Of a stretch of 64,000 nt of DNA, positions 45,898-58,963 are shown in pieces. The translations under genes and the position numbers were made by a program. Each line of letters begins with the position of its first letter. Positions within the stretch are counted from its first letter, which is position 1. Location of the stretch: NCBI GenBank assembly GCA_940671915.1, contig CALNVZ010003434.1:23751506-23815505 (forward strand). Direction: 5' to 3'. Origin of the DNA: Paracentrotus lividus. Taxonomy: Eukaryota; Echinodermata; Echinoidea; Camarodonta; Echinidae. The notes beneath the pieces were generated by a model. It did no database searches and had not been told where the DNA came from. It saw only the letters and a program-made list of their open reading frames with translations.

Positions 45898-46399
45898 TTC
45901 AGGAGTATCTCGTCATCTTGTCCATATTGACGATACCGGACGACAACAAACTTAGAGAAAATCGTCCCTGTACTCGTCGTTGAAGTTGACATTGATAATA
46001 ACGACGGTGATTATTTTATAAAGATTATTATATCCAAATTATATCATATTTTGAAGTCAGATTAAATCGCTGGATAACGCCGCAGCGCCATCTTCTTGTT
46101 TGGAGCATCAAGATCTCAGCTGACACAATCGGACATTACCTCTGCGTTGAAGGTCATGTAGATTTGGATTGAAATCAAGTTTGACGGATTGGAATCAAAA
46201 TCAAATCAGCATTGTCTCATCGCATGATATGAAGAAATACATCCATCCAAAGGTATTCAATATGAAAGATATCTCAGTGGACACTATTGAAACTATGATA
46301 ATGCACAAATGGTTTTGTATTAACTTTGTCTGCGTCCTGTCGAAAGATTTTAGTGTAAAAGAGAGGATGTATTTACAGTTCTGATGATGGCTTTATTTC

Positions 46400-46405
46400 A
46401 ATAAA
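46400..46405 (+). promoter_or_regulatory. Candidate poly(A) signal AATAAA (receptor gene)
   Basis: AATAAA in tttcaataaagattgtgtcg followed by GT-rich sequence, about 780 bp after the proposed stop. One of two candidates. Confidence 0.45.
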
Positions 46406-46795
46406 GATTGTGTCGTGCAGCATCAGTTGAGTAGGTAAAGTCAAGATATACTGAGGAGAACATTGCTGTGACATTGACTATGATGTGAATCATTTCGATT
46501 CATTTGAGGGTTACAAACTGATGACGATCAGTGCTTTTTTTTTTCTTCAAAATTTTACCGGACGGTATAAACCGTAATATTTATTCACCAATGATGTAAT
46601 CAACAAAATATGATGCAGTATACGTGCGACGTTACTTGTTTTGTTTTTTTAATGAAAATTATCAAAAAATGTTTTATAATTGCTAATTATACAATCTTCG
46701 TCGATGTTCCATGTGACACCTTTTCCCTTCGTATACTGGTTTTCGCCATGTCGTTTAACGTACATTTAGGGTGCATCACACCTTATTTATGGTTG

Positions 46796-46801
46796 AATAA
46801 A
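46796..46801 (+). promoter_or_regulatory. Second candidate poly(A) signal AATAAA
   Basis: AATAAA followed closely by gtgttcattgtgag, a GU-rich downstream element; about 1.2 kb after the proposed stop. Could be the distal site. Confidence 0.4.
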
Positions 46802-47835
46802 GTGTTCATTGTGAGATAATTCTCTAAAGTAATTTATGCTGTTGACGTCTTTCCATGTAATTTAGATTGTGTACTCCAAGAGAAACAAACATTGCGGGGT
46901 TTTTTTTTAACGAGCATATTGGTAAATCGGTGTTTACAGATTGTAGGTTAACACTTTAAAACGTCAAGTCTGCTCCCGTTTCTTCGGGACTTGACTCATC
47001 CTTAAGCTTTATGAACACATACTCAGAGTTGTTAATATCAATAATAATAAATAATAATAATATTTTTCATATAGCACGATATCCAAGTAAAACTTGCTCA
47101 AAACGGTTTAAAACATATCATTGCCCCTTTCATGAAAGCAACTTTTCAACTAAAACCCCTTAAAAGACATCGAAGTTAAAGTCGAGCATTTTATCCTATG
47201 GGGGGGGGGTGGGGAGAGAAACACCTTCACATACTAATGGCATTAATGTTGATCCATATGCTTACAAATTCTAAAGTTTGTGTATATGTAATTGATCCTT
47301 TATTCTGTACGTTATATAAATGCCAGTTGATGAAATCAGTATATTTATTGAAAAGAAGATAATTTTTTCTTTTGATATCAGGCAGGTTCCTGATATACAC
47401 CATGATATGAATACAAAAATGGCGTAATTTATAGTGTCGGCATAATATTGTGTTGTAATCGTAAAAGATTTGTTGATGTTTAACTGCACTTTGATGGATA
47501 TAGTATCCTCTTTGAGCACAGAAAAACGAATTTGTATAATTCTGAGAAAATTATGTTACCTCATTAAAAAATTTCCCTCGTTATATGCATCCATCTTAAT
47601 CCCGTATATGTACATCAATCTCGTTTCATACATGTATATAAATTTGATAATATCAATATGGGAATCTAACAATTCTAGATATAATAATTTGATATAAGTC
47701 TAACCCTAATGCTATTGTATGCAATAATGTAAATCGTTTTTTTCGTTTCCCTTTAATACTGATACCACAACTACAAAATTCTTAAACAGTACTCTCACTA
47801 CAAATAAACTGTTATTCCGCTGTTGGAACTACTAT

Positions 47836-47910
<75 letters not shown>

Positions 47911-48234
47911 TACTACTACTACTACTATTACTACTACTATTATTACTACTACTGCTACTACTATACTACTACAACTGCTGCTACTACTACTTCTATTGCT
48001 GCTGCTACTACTACTATTACTTCTTATACTACTGCGGTAAGTATATTAGTCCACTATTCTACCAAACCGACTAATTCGCCTGATTTGACTCGTTATACTA
48101 CTTTTACCACCCCTACTACTACCACTACTGCTATTATACTACTACTGCTACTACTGCTACTACTACTACTACTACTACTACTCCTACTTCTTTTACTACT
48201 AATAATACTACTTCTTCTACTACTACTACTTCTT

Positions 48235-48295
<61 letters not shown>

Positions 48296-48334
48296 ATCTA
48301 CTGCAACTACTACTACTACTACTAATAATAATAA

Positions 48335-48367
<33 letters not shown>

Positions 48368-48821
48368 CACTACTACTACTACTACCACTACTACTACTGT
48401 TATAAACTACTACTACCACTTCAACCAATACTACTACTGTCTACTACTACTAATACTACTACTACTATACTACTTCTACTACTACTACTAGTAACAGTAC
48501 TACTACTATTACTACAATACTATAACCACCAACAATACCACTACTACAACTGCTGCTACTGCTACTACTACCACTACTTTAACAATAACAACAACAATGT
48601 CATCAACAGCAGCAGCAGCTAGTACTTCTACGATCACTGCTTATAAAGTTTCTAGGAATGCTACTATAAATGCTGCCTAAAATATAAAATGTCTATTAAA
48701 ATATTCTTTACTACCCTTTACTTCACCTCTGTATTCTCAACGTTAAAACCATCATCACGAGCAATAACATTAAATACTTCTATTACTTCTACTACTATAA
48801 CACTACTACTACGGTTGTAAA

Positions 48822-48900
48822 CCAAAATGAAATTGGACCGTGTGGCATGACACCAAAAAGATATTATTCAAAGAGGGTTTAGACCAATTGGCAATTTACC
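48822..48900. repeat. Fragment of the TTGGTCTA-type array inside the CTA array
   Basis: Ends gtttagaccaattggcaatt then tacc, identical to the right end of the array at 33010-33466. Confidence 0.75.
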
Positions 48901-48961
48901 TACTGCTACTAATTTACTACTACTGCTAGGCCTACTATTACTATTACCACTACTACTGCTG

Positions 48962-49006
<45 letters not shown>

Positions 49007-49238
49007 TCACCACTACTGCTACTACTACTACTACTACTGCTGCTACTTCTATTACCACTACTACTGCTAATTATAGTTATACTCCGAATACTATTTTTAC
49101 TATTAACAATATTACTATTATTAATTGTAGTATGTTATTAGAAGTATTGATACTTCTAAACGGCCAGATTATGCAACAACGATGGCAATTAATAATAATA
49201 ATATACTAATTACACTCCTTATACTACTATATATAGTT

Positions 49239-49271
<33 letters not shown>

Positions 49272-49310
49272 TTACTACTACGTACTGCTACTTCTACTAC
49301 TACTACTAGG

Positions 49311-49530
49311 AAGGGGGGTCCGTTGTCCAGACACTTAAGCAGATAAAAACATCATCTTTTGCTCTCGATTTTTTCAAAATTTGTGCAGTAAATAGCAAAA
49401 ATATTTGTGCTTTGTTATATTGTCTGATATTATTTTCACTCAATTAATGAAATATTGATCACAAAGCTCCTAAAATTGCCGTCTTTGTCCGGACAAACAA
49501 CCCGTCCGGACATACAACAACGGGGTATAC
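49311..49530. other. Unique block interrupting the CTA array
   Basis: Bounded by gggggtccgttgtccagaca on the left and cccgtccggacatacaacaa on the right, with GTCCGGACAAAC internally. Looks like an inserted element with partly inverted ends; no coding potential. Confidence 0.5.
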
Positions 49531-49580
49531 TACTACTACTACTACTACTTCTACCGTTAATACTACTAATACTTCTACTT

Positions 49581-50975
49581 TTGCTGTTTGTGTTATGAAT
49601 ACTGAGAGATACATGAGATTTGACAAGAACAAGTCAAAGGATTAAACAGAAAGTTACGAATGGTTAAACTTTATAATATTTTTTAACGTCATTTGGGAGG
49701 TGCTTTACATATGTTGCGTACTGTTTATTAGTTCTTTGCATTGTTTTTTCTTTTTTCTTTTTTCATATCATATTCAGACCCAAATTTGTCTCTGTGTAGT
49801 GAATCTATTCGTTTATTTAGAAGTAGAACCATGAATAGGACAATTGATGGAATTGAAATGATCTGATAACGACACGTTTGATTAGACGTTTTACGAAATT
49901 GCGAATTGTCTTAAGCTATATAATTTTTTAACACTGTGTTTCTTGCAGGTGTTTTTATGGAGTGGGGGTGGGAGCTTTATCTGTGTGTTACTTCATTGAC
50001 TTTTTTTTAAAACAAGTTTATCGTAATAGTAATATATAATATTTTAAGTAATGTCTATTTCTACCATTCTTAAGCCGTCAAAGTTGTGATTCTAATATCA
50101 ATTTTTTTTTACACGCCTTATTGTAATCGTGAGAATAAAGAAATAGACAATTTATACAAGCGCGTTAAATATCTCCAGATGCGTTGGGTGTGTGCAAAAT
50201 CAAACAATATTAATAATATACAACGTCAAACATTCATTTTAATTCCATATTCTTAAATATCAATAATTTAACTCTTAATGGTATTGGTAAACCTTTTGAC
50301 CATGATATTGTGCTAACCATGGATCCTACTAGAAGGGTCTAACCAACTAAACAACTACACTATCGGTGCTTCACACATTCATTTCAGTTATCATTTCACA
50401 ACGAATTAATAATTGATAATCAGTTGATCGTTTAGTAAAGCCCGTATAATTCATTAGTTCAATTTTATTAACAATTAAAGTTGATGATGAAATAAGATAA
50501 ATTGTTATGTCATTCATATTGTTCTTAGCAATTACTGTTTATGTTTTAAAATGGAAGAGCTTAGAAGGTTGTGTGCAAAATAAGAGTTCGTTTCATTGGA
50601 AAAAAAAAATCCCGAAAAGGTTTATCCAAAATGGTCAACTTTCTCGTATGTTATCACCTCTTTATGTTCTTATATTATCATATGTATGGTGTTATAATTA
50701 TAAATAAAGGTATTTTCATGGAGTTTTTATCTTGAAAAATAATCATAATCTATCACTTTGTATTAAAATTATATTATATCTTATGCCCAAATGTACTGCA
50801 AGCATATCTTTCAAATTCGTCATTAAAATAAATTATTGAGTTCGTTTTTGTAAAAAAAATATATATATATATATAAATATATATTATTCTAAGCCTCATG
50901 TTTTTCATCGCGTTTATCAGTTGGTTCGAAATAATTTAATTTTCAGCCATTATCATTCAGTTTCAAATGCTAATA
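49581..50975. other. Intergenic, nothing recognised
   Basis: AT-rich; a short AT microsatellite at about 50860. Confidence 0.5.
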
Positions 50976-52059
50976 AACCCCTCACAAAAAGTTCCGCAAA
51001 TCGACTTTGGGCCATGATAACTTTTGAGATGCGCTTTAGTTATTCCTGATATTTGTACCATTGGAAAGATAATTTATTCACCTTTTTATTGATATCCTAT
51101 ATGTAATGATTGCGTCATGCTTCAATGCACAGAATATCAGAATATGGAGAAAAGTAAAAAATCAAATGTTGTAAAATGCACTTTTATTGATCACATTGAA
51201 GTTCCGCAACTCAACTTTAGAACCTAGTAACTTTTGGGGTAATTTATAATTTTTATTAAATTTGGACCATTGTCAAGGTCAGTTATTCCTCTTTTTATTG
51301 ATACCTAATTTGTCATGGTGGGTGTCATGCCCGGGTCCACAGAACCCCTGAATACCCCCTTAATGCAAGGCAAAGCAAAGGATAATGTTCAGTTTGAATG
51401 TTCTGTAACACAACTTTGAACCTTGATTACATTTTAATGTGGGTTTTATCACTATCATTTATTTTAGCATTAAAAAGTTCATTTATTCTTCTTTTTATTG
51501 GTACCCTATTTGCAATGGTTTCATCATGTTTGAATGCACTCATGCAATCATGAATATATAGCAAAGTAAAAAGTGAAAAGTTGCAAAATGCATTGTTATT
51601 GCTCAAATTTAGTAACTCGCAACGGACATTAACACTCGCAATAGGCATTTAATTTGCAACTTTTCACTTCTGACTTGTTCTAAGATTCAGGTGATCTGTG
51701 CATACAAGAACAACAATATTGTTACAACTAGGGTATCATCAAAAAGTTGAATAAATGAGCTTGAAAATGGTATAAATTCAATAAAAATTAGAAAATACCC
51801 CAAAAGTTACCAAGGCCTAAAGTCGGGATTCGGAATTCAATTTGATCAATAAAAATGCATTTGCAACATTTGACTTCTTACTTTTCTTCATATTCTGATA
51901 TTTTGTGCATTTAAGCATGACACAATCATTACAAATATGATATCAATAAAAAGGGGAATAAATTATCTTTCCAATAGTATGAATATCAGGAATAACTAAA
52001 GCATACCTGAAATGTTATCATTACCCAAAGTCGATTTGCGAAACTTTTTGTTAGGGGTT
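50976..52059. mobile_element. 1.08-kb TA-flanked foldback element with internal ~205-bp repeats
   Basis: Left AACCCCTCACAAAAAGTTCC mirrors right end AACTTTTTGTTAGGGGTT, each flanked by TA (Tc1/mariner-type target). Arms of several hundred bp are inverted copies. In the left arm the phrase agttccgcaactcaacttt recurs at about 50990, 51202 and 51402. No transposase frame. Confidence 0.85.
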
Positions 52060-53984
52060 TAGTTATAAACTTCAGGCTCGGTCACCCAAAGCAGTTCTCA
52101 AAAAAGACAGTAAACGGACTGTGGTCAGTGTAGACCTATAACAAGCAAATACGAAGTATGCAGCCTTGTATAGCACCACCTTAAATCATCAACAACTGAA
52201 ATCTGGCTTGGTTCCGAACCCATAATGCAACATTCTGAGCAGTGTAGTCTTATTATATAGTCCAGCTTGAATGATAACACACTAATTCACTATTCAATCT
52301 ATTCACACCGCGAGAATTTTTTTTTTTTTTAAATAAAGTAGCGAAACAAGAACTTTTCCCCTCAACACATTTTGATTTCCCCCTAGATAACATAATAGAC
52401 TATTCACGCTGTGTATAACTGATAACATAAACAAAAGCATAACACAGAGAGAGAGATGTCGTCAGTTTACAGGCTTCTGCCTTTAAAAAAAATCAAGTAT
52501 AATATATATGTTAAAGAGAGACTATGGGAGTCGCAGAGACGTCTCCGTGATATCTATCGCTGATTCGCAGTGACTAGAAAAGATCATTTAACAAATCAAA
52601 TGTGTTTGATTTAGAGGGAGACTTTTTTTCCAGTCGGGTAAAATTCGCTGCGTTGTCGCCGAGACCCAGTGGTAGACAAAATAAATCCCGACTGAAAAAA
52701 AGTCTTAAAGAAAATCAAAGATGTTTGACTTTGAAAAAAAAAATGTTTGTTTGATTTTCACGCGACTACCCGGAGACTCTAGAGACGTTTCCGGACTCCA
52801 GAGACTCGAGTCTCCAAAAATTCTCTTTACCAGGGAGATAAGGCTTCTGATTTCACTTGGTTGAAAACAAAATCAAGTTTAGCCCATAATAATGGTATAT
52901 ATGGCATTATAAATGTAGTTTATATTTCTTTTTGTGAAACTTAGAATGGGCCATAAACAAAGACTGTTAAATCAAAGCCTACACTGCAAAAATGCTGGTG
53001 TTAGATATGTAACACTCAGCTGGTGTTAAAATTAGGGTGTTAGATTTTTATCGGTACCAAATCTCTAACGCCACGTAGTGTCAATATAAAATCTGAAAAA
53101 CACTTTCTTGATCTTTTTTTTTTTGTGTGCAGATAACAGTGATATATAATTTAATATATTTTAATTATAGGCCTAGATGTAGATATCAGAAACACAAATA
53201 GCAAAAAAAAAAATGATTTAGATTATGAACTTGAATATTATTATTTTATAACACCAACAGCGGATGTTTATTAACACCGGCACTGACATATATGCATCCA
53301 CATGCTAATACCGATGAACCGTCCCTTATATTCATATCAGTTAACGATTCTAAACAATATATAATAAATTATCATTTGAAATTACGAATATATTATATAA
53401 TCTCAAAAACTATTCCAATTCTAGCTGCTTCTACCATCAAGAATACTTTCAATTTCACGAAGACTTCATCTCCAAACGCTATCGACGGATAGCCATTCCT
53501 GAATTATTTTCAGAAAATAATATCCCCCAATAAAGTGTGAATTCCATGCAGGATAATAAAAAAAAAGGCTTGATGTTCTGTCAGGGGGTGTCCCCATTTT
53601 GTGGTATAAAAGTACATACTGTAAGTATTTATTTACTGATGCTGGTAATTGAGATCGATTTTGCACACACACTGTACGCAGCTAGCTCGGCCTGAGATTT
53701 TTACTCAGTCAGCCTGTTGTCTACATCTATCAGTCTTTACTAAATACTAAAATCGAGATACGAATGTAACATTAAAATATTCAGATAAAAAGCGGATGGT
53801 CAATTCTAAAAAGCTGCGGTATATCGATGGAAAATAGACTAATCTATACAGGCATCGCATAAACTTCTTGCACGAACCAAATGCAAGCTGCACCGACGCT
53901 GTTACAAGGTGGAAAGACGAGTTTGGCGTAGAGTCGGGATTTCTAAATAGGGTTGTGTATCATGTGCGACGCTCAACGAGCTCG
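52060..53984. other. Intergenic, mostly unrecognised; CACTGCAAAAATG-type repeat near 52980
   Basis: Contains a small foldback (next entry) and, at 52980-53290, repeated tggtgttaga/aacaccagc-like phrases that suggest a worn TIR element. A gagacgtctccg palindrome recurs at 52533. Confidence 0.4.
52594..52735. mobile_element. ~140-bp foldback
   Basis: AGACTTTTTTTCCAGTCGGG (52619) mirrors CCCGACTGAAAAAAAGTCT (to 52705); similarity continues outward through aaatcaaatgtgtttgattt on the left and its mirror on the right. Confidence 0.8.
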
Positions 53985-56485
53985 CTGCTGGGCTCACGTA
54001 TGTTCGTCGTCGGATCTTTGTGGGCAAAGTGGGTGGAGCTAGTTGTTATGGGCAACGAAGCGTTCGTTAACTTCTTTTCATGATTTTATCATGATGTAAA
54101 ATGAGTCTGATATGGAATATTCTAAAATCCACTGAAATACTCAAAAACCGGCAAAACGGTGAACATACACCTCTCACATGGATATTTATATATCAAATAA
54201 ACCAATTCATCAAACAATTGGCAGATTTTTTGTTCAGTTTTATGCATTTTGAAAGCAACATCAAAATGAACATCAAAATATAGAAATTATGTAAGCTTTT
54301 ATAAACTTTTACTTTTTCAATATCTGGTGTATTTTTAATAGTTTGAAAATGTTATGACAATGAAATTAGAAGTTTTCTGAACTGATGCCGTTGTTTGCTT
54401 AGATGTTATAGTTTTTTTGACTTGTGGACACGCCGTTGAAATCAAGTAACAATCTTTCCCTTTTTTACTTATTTTCGTAACATGTATATTTCATCGGCAT
54501 GTCAGTTGTTTATTTTTCATTTTTATTATAAAATAAATCATGGAGATGAAAATTGGGAGTGTGGAAATACAGTGTATATCCATGTTTCGTAGGATCAATG
54601 CTGCTGAAAAGAGAATACTGGGTTCATATTTCATGTAAAAAGTCGCCGAATTATAAATATGAGCGTGTGTTGAAATATTGATATCGCCACGTCTTTCGGC
54701 CCAGACATCAGTCCCATTCCGATACTGAATGCCCGACATTTCAAACCAGCCGGCGGACTGAACGAACCCCTGGTTATTGTGATTACCGTAGACCGACCAG
54801 TTCCCATGGCTTGCCCGTGGCTGTTTCAGCAAGATGATGACATGTTGCCAGCATATTTCCAATGATTTCATTCAACATAAACCGGAGCTTTAAACCTTTA
54901 AAAATTGGTTCTTAATAATCCATATGCGTTGGACCATCTGAGCATCCGTTATTATCAGGCGCGGATACAGGGGGGGGGGACGACAGGCACGGCCCCCCCC
55001 TTAGCAAAAAAAAAAAAAAAGAGAGGCTAAAAATAGACGAGCGAGGCCGATTGACCTCCACCGTACCCCTATAGCTGAACAAATTCAAATTCAAATTTCA
55101 AATTTATTGATTATAAAATCCACAACTTTGGGATTATCATCACAGAAAAACAAAACAATGGATATCTTTACAAAATCATATTGAACATAGAAAATCATAA
55201 TGAACCATACAAGCATATTTAACAAAATCATGATGACCTCTTTGATGCCCGAAGGCCGGAAAAAAATAACACGCCCCCCCCCCAGTGTTAATTTTTTTTT
55301 GATTTTATATCACATAAATTTGAAATTTGATTTGAATTGAAATTTGTATGGCTATAGGGTACGGTTGGAGGTCAATCGGCTCGCTCGTCTATTTTTGCCT
55401 CTCTTTTTTTTTTTTTTTTTTTCTTCCTTTTTTTTTTTTTTTTTTTTTGCTAGGGGGGGCCCGGGACCGTTCGCCCCCCCCCTGTATCCGCGCCTGATAA
55501 TAAGGATGCTCAGATGCCAACGCATTATGGATATTTAAGAAACAATTTTTTAATATTTAAAGTCGGGTTTTATGTTGAATGAAAATCATTGAAATTATGC
55601 TGTGCAACAGTCAACATCTTGCTGAAGACAGCCACGGCAAGCCATGGGAAATGGTCGTCTAGCGTAATCACAATAACCAGGGGTTCGTTCAGTCCGCCGG
55701 CTGGTTTGAAATGTCGGGCAATTCAATATTCGATGATGGGACTGATGTCTGGCCGAAAGACGTGGCGATATCAATATCTTCAACACACGCTCATATTTAT
55801 AATTCGGCGACTTTTTACATGAAATATGAACTAGTATTCTCTTTTCAGCAGCATTGATCCTACGAAACATAGACAACAACTGGTATTCCACACTCACCCA
55901 ATTTTCATCTCCATGATTTATTTTTATAATATAAAAAATGAAAAATAAAACACTGACATGCCGATGAAATATACATGTTACGAAAATAAGTAAAAAAGGG
56001 AAAGATTTTTACCTGATTTCAATGGCGTGTCCACAAGTAATAAAAACTATAACATCTAAGCAAACAACGGCATCAGTTCAGAAAACTTCTAATTTCATTG
56101 TCATAACATTTTCAAACTATTAAAAATACACCAGATATTGAAAAAGTAAAAGTTTATAAAAGCTTAAATAATTTCTATATTTTGATGTTCATTTTGATGT
56201 TGCTTTCAAAATGCATAAAACTGAACAAAAAATCTGCCAATTATTTGATGAATTGGTTTATTTGATACATTAATATCCAAAGGAGAGGTGTATATTCACC
56301 TTTTTGCCGATTTTTGAGTATTTCAGTTTTTTTACAATATTGCAGTCAGACTCATTTTACAGCATGAGAAAAACATGAAAAGAAGTTAACGAACGCTTCG
56401 TTGCCCATAACAACTAGCTCCACCCACTTTGCCCACCAAGCGAACACGCAACGAATAGGCGAGGAACATACGTGGGCTGCGACCG
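53985..56485. mobile_element. 2.5-kb imperfect palindrome
   Basis: Left arm about 53985-55075 is an inverted copy of right arm about 55340-56485. Matching blocks include gtggagctagttgttatggg with ccataacaactagctccac, and ccagatattgaaaaagtaaa with its mirror. The central ~260-bp spacer is AT-rich. Arms differ by many indels. The same peptide blocks can be read from both arms (minus strand left, plus strand right): NHNNQGFVQSAGWFEMSG and THAHIYNSATFYMKYE, with frameshifts between, so a decayed coding segment is possible but unidentified. Confidence 0.85.
54956..55496. mobile_element. Inner TIR element at the centre of the 2.5-kb palindrome
   Basis: CAGGCGCGGATACAG at the left and CTGTATCCGCGCCTG at the right are perfect inverted ends. 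They resemble the CAGYGGCGGATCCAG ends at 36653. Homopolymer runs of G, C, A and T lie just inside both ends. Confidence 0.75.
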
Positions 56486-56959
56486 GGCTTATTATTACGT
56501 CAAAGATCATTGAGAACACGCGGGAGCGGGGTTATCCTAAACTGCTAAAAGAAAACATTCAAAAACTCAAAGGTCGGGAAGGCTTTTACCTACAATTGCT
56601 ATATCAATTTATTTAAAGTTTTTCAGCTATGACTGACATTGTTTACATACTCGATGAGACGCTCTGGTGTTGTTTAACTTATCTATCGTATTCAATCAAT
56701 TCAGCTTTGTAGCTATTAGAGCACATAGTAGAAGCATTAGTCGAGAGCAACCGTGATTTGAAGAGAGAATATTATTCACTGGCCGATGCTTGTAGATAAT
56801 TATAATTGATAGCTCAGTTCAGGGTAGAATGCATAATTCATCGACAGACATCAGCCAAATGACTCAAGATAAGAGGAGATTCAACACGAGATAGAATATA
56901 CAGTCAAAGACGATCTCAAGGTTTAGGTGAGGTCAAATCATATTGATTCTTTTACAATT
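56486..56959. other. Upstream region of the ankyrin gene
   Basis: Probable 5' flank or UTR. No certain promoter element identified. Confidence 0.4.
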
Positions 56960-58963
56960 ATGGATAACAAAGATCTGAAACTCGATGCGGCAGCAAAGCG
57001 AGAAGCTTTCATATCATTGAAACGTCTATTAAAACGCGGCTGCGACATTATAAATATGAGAACAGAAGATGGGATGACTCCTTTACACACTGCAGTTGAA
57101 AAAGACAACGACCTCGTGGTTGAGTTCCTGATTGATCAGGGAGCCGATGTGGAGCAACTGAATTCAAATGGTCTGTCACCGTTGAACCTTGCTGCCTCTC
57201 TAGGACACCTTAACATGATGAAACTTCTATTGCGCCATGGAGCTAACATTAATTCAGAAAGCAGTGATGGTTTCCCTGTATTGTTCAGCGCTGTAAGTCA
57301 TGGTCACCTTGACATAATAGAATATACGATCAGTCAAGGAGCTAACATCAATGTGGTGCATAGTACAGCTTGGACTGGTCTGACCATTGCTGCAGGGTCT
57401 GGCAACATGGAAGTGCTGAAATGTCTTGTCAATCATGGAGCAGAGGTGAATGTGGCTAATCGTAACGTCATACCGGCGTTATCGAATGGTGCAAGATGTG
57501 GTCATCTTGACATCGTCAAATATCTGATCAGTCAAGGAGCTGAGGTGAACAAGAAATATACTATAGGTTGGACTGCATTACACGTTAGTGCAGAAAATGG
57601 TCATCTTGATGTCACCAAATTTCTGATCAATCACGGAGCTGCGGTAAATATGGAAAACAATGATGGCTTTACTGCATTACACAGCGCCTCAAAGAATGAC
57701 AGTCTTGCTGTCACCAAATACCTTGTCAGTCAAGGAGCCGAGGTAAATAAGGGTGATAAAGACGGTTGGACAGCATTACATAATGCTGTATCTTATGGTC
57801 ATCTTGATGTTCCCAAATATCTGATCAGTCATGGCGCAGATGTGGATAAGAGAGATAAAGATGGTTGGACTCCCTTACACATTGCTGCAAAGAATGACCA
57901 TCTTGATGTCACCAAATTTCTGATCTCTCAAGGAGCTCAGGTGGATAAGGAGAGTAATACAGGTGGGACTGCGTTACTCACTGCTGCATGTCATGGTCAT
58001 CTTGATGTCACCAAATTATTGATAAGTAAAGGAGCCGAGGTAAATAAAGGTGATAGTGAGGGGATGACTCCATTACGCCGTGCTGCATTTTGTGGTCACC
58101 TGGACGTCATCAAATATCTGGTCAGTCAAGGAGCTCAGGTAAACGATGGAAATGATTATAGTGTTGCATTAATCGGTGCTGCATCTAATGGTCATCTTGA
58201 CGTCACCAAATATCTGATCAGTCAAGGAGCTGAGGTGAATAAGGGGTGTAATGATGGATATAATGATGGATGGACTGCTTTGCTCAGTGCAGCACAACAT
58301 GGTCGTCTTGATATCACCAAATATCTGATCAGTGAAGGAGCTGAGGTGAACATGGGAAATAATTTTGGTTGGACTGCTTTGCACAGTGCTGCAAAACATG
58401 GTCATCTTGGCGTCACCAAATATCTTATCAGTCAAGGGGCTGAGGTGAATATGGTTGACAACGATGAAGGTTGGACTCCATTAATAGTATCTACCATCGA
58501 AGGTCATCTTAGCATCATCAAATATCTTATCAGTCAAGGAGCTGAGGTAGATATTGGTAATAAATATGGTTTTACTGCATTACACGCTGCCGCAAAGCAT
58601 GGCCATGTTGAAGTCACCAAATATCTGATCAGTCAAGAAGCTGAGATCAATAAGGGTCATAATGACGGTTTGACTGCATTACATCTTTCTGCTCTGGAAG
58701 GTTATCTTGACGTCACCAAACATCTCATCAGAGCAGGAGCGCAAGTCAATAAAGTAGAAGATGGAGGTAAGACTGCATTGCATCTAGCTGCTCGCCAAGG
58801 TCATCTTGACGTCACCAAACAACTCGTAACTGTAGGAGCACAAGTGAATAAAACCGAAAATGACGGTCAGACTGCATTGCATCTAGCCTCTCAGAATGGC
58901 CATTATGACGTCACTGCATATCTGATTAATCAAGGTGCTGAGGTGAATATTGAGAAAATTACG
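56960..58963 (+). CDS. Ankyrin exon 1: capping helix plus 19 ankyrin repeats
   Basis: 668 codons. After MDNKDLKLDAAAKREAFISL (capping helices) come 19 consecutive 33-residue repeats, most of the form DGWTALHxAAxxGHLDVTKYLISQGAEVN. Repeat 12 is two residues short at the start and carries a small insertion (CNDGYNDG) before repeat 13; repeat 15 has one extra residue. Repeats 3-5 have lost the TPLH signature. All lie in one exon, so the array grew by tandem duplication of a 99-bp unit without intron boundaries. The donor acg|gtgaac is followed by an in-frame stop 16 codons on if unspliced. Confidence 0.95.

Larger units (their letters stand above)
45898..47823. other. Receptor 3' UTR and intergenic DNA
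   Basis: Carries the two candidate AATAAA signals and a third TAA/atatagcac repeat at 47038-47110. No other feature recognised. Confidence 0.5.
47824..49580. repeat. Giant interrupted CTA (TAC/ACT) trinucleotide array
   Basis: Long runs of pure ACT units with ATT, GCT, CCA and TTC variants between 47824 and 48650, resuming at 48900-49070, 49235-49310 and 49520-49590. Intervening unique blocks have been inserted. Poly-Leu, poly-Ser or poly-Val frames over 100 codons long here are artefacts. Confidence 0.97.

Noticed and set aside
47823-48428. Poly-Leu, poly-Ser and poly-Val frames on both strands
   Set aside because: Translations of the CTA trinucleotide array.
54491-54871. Intact 126-codon minus-strand gene in the palindrome arm, possibly a secreted cytokine-like domain
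   Set aside because: The other arm carries frameshifts in the same segment and the resemblance to any known fold was too weak to name; kept only as a finding about shared peptide blocks.
56927-56959. Extending the ankyrin protein upstream of ATG 56960
   Set aside because: The only upstream initiator in frame is GTG; ATG 56960 has a better context.
57254-58435. Minus-strand frames inside the ankyrin exon
   Set aside because: Shadows of the repetitive + strand coding sequence.
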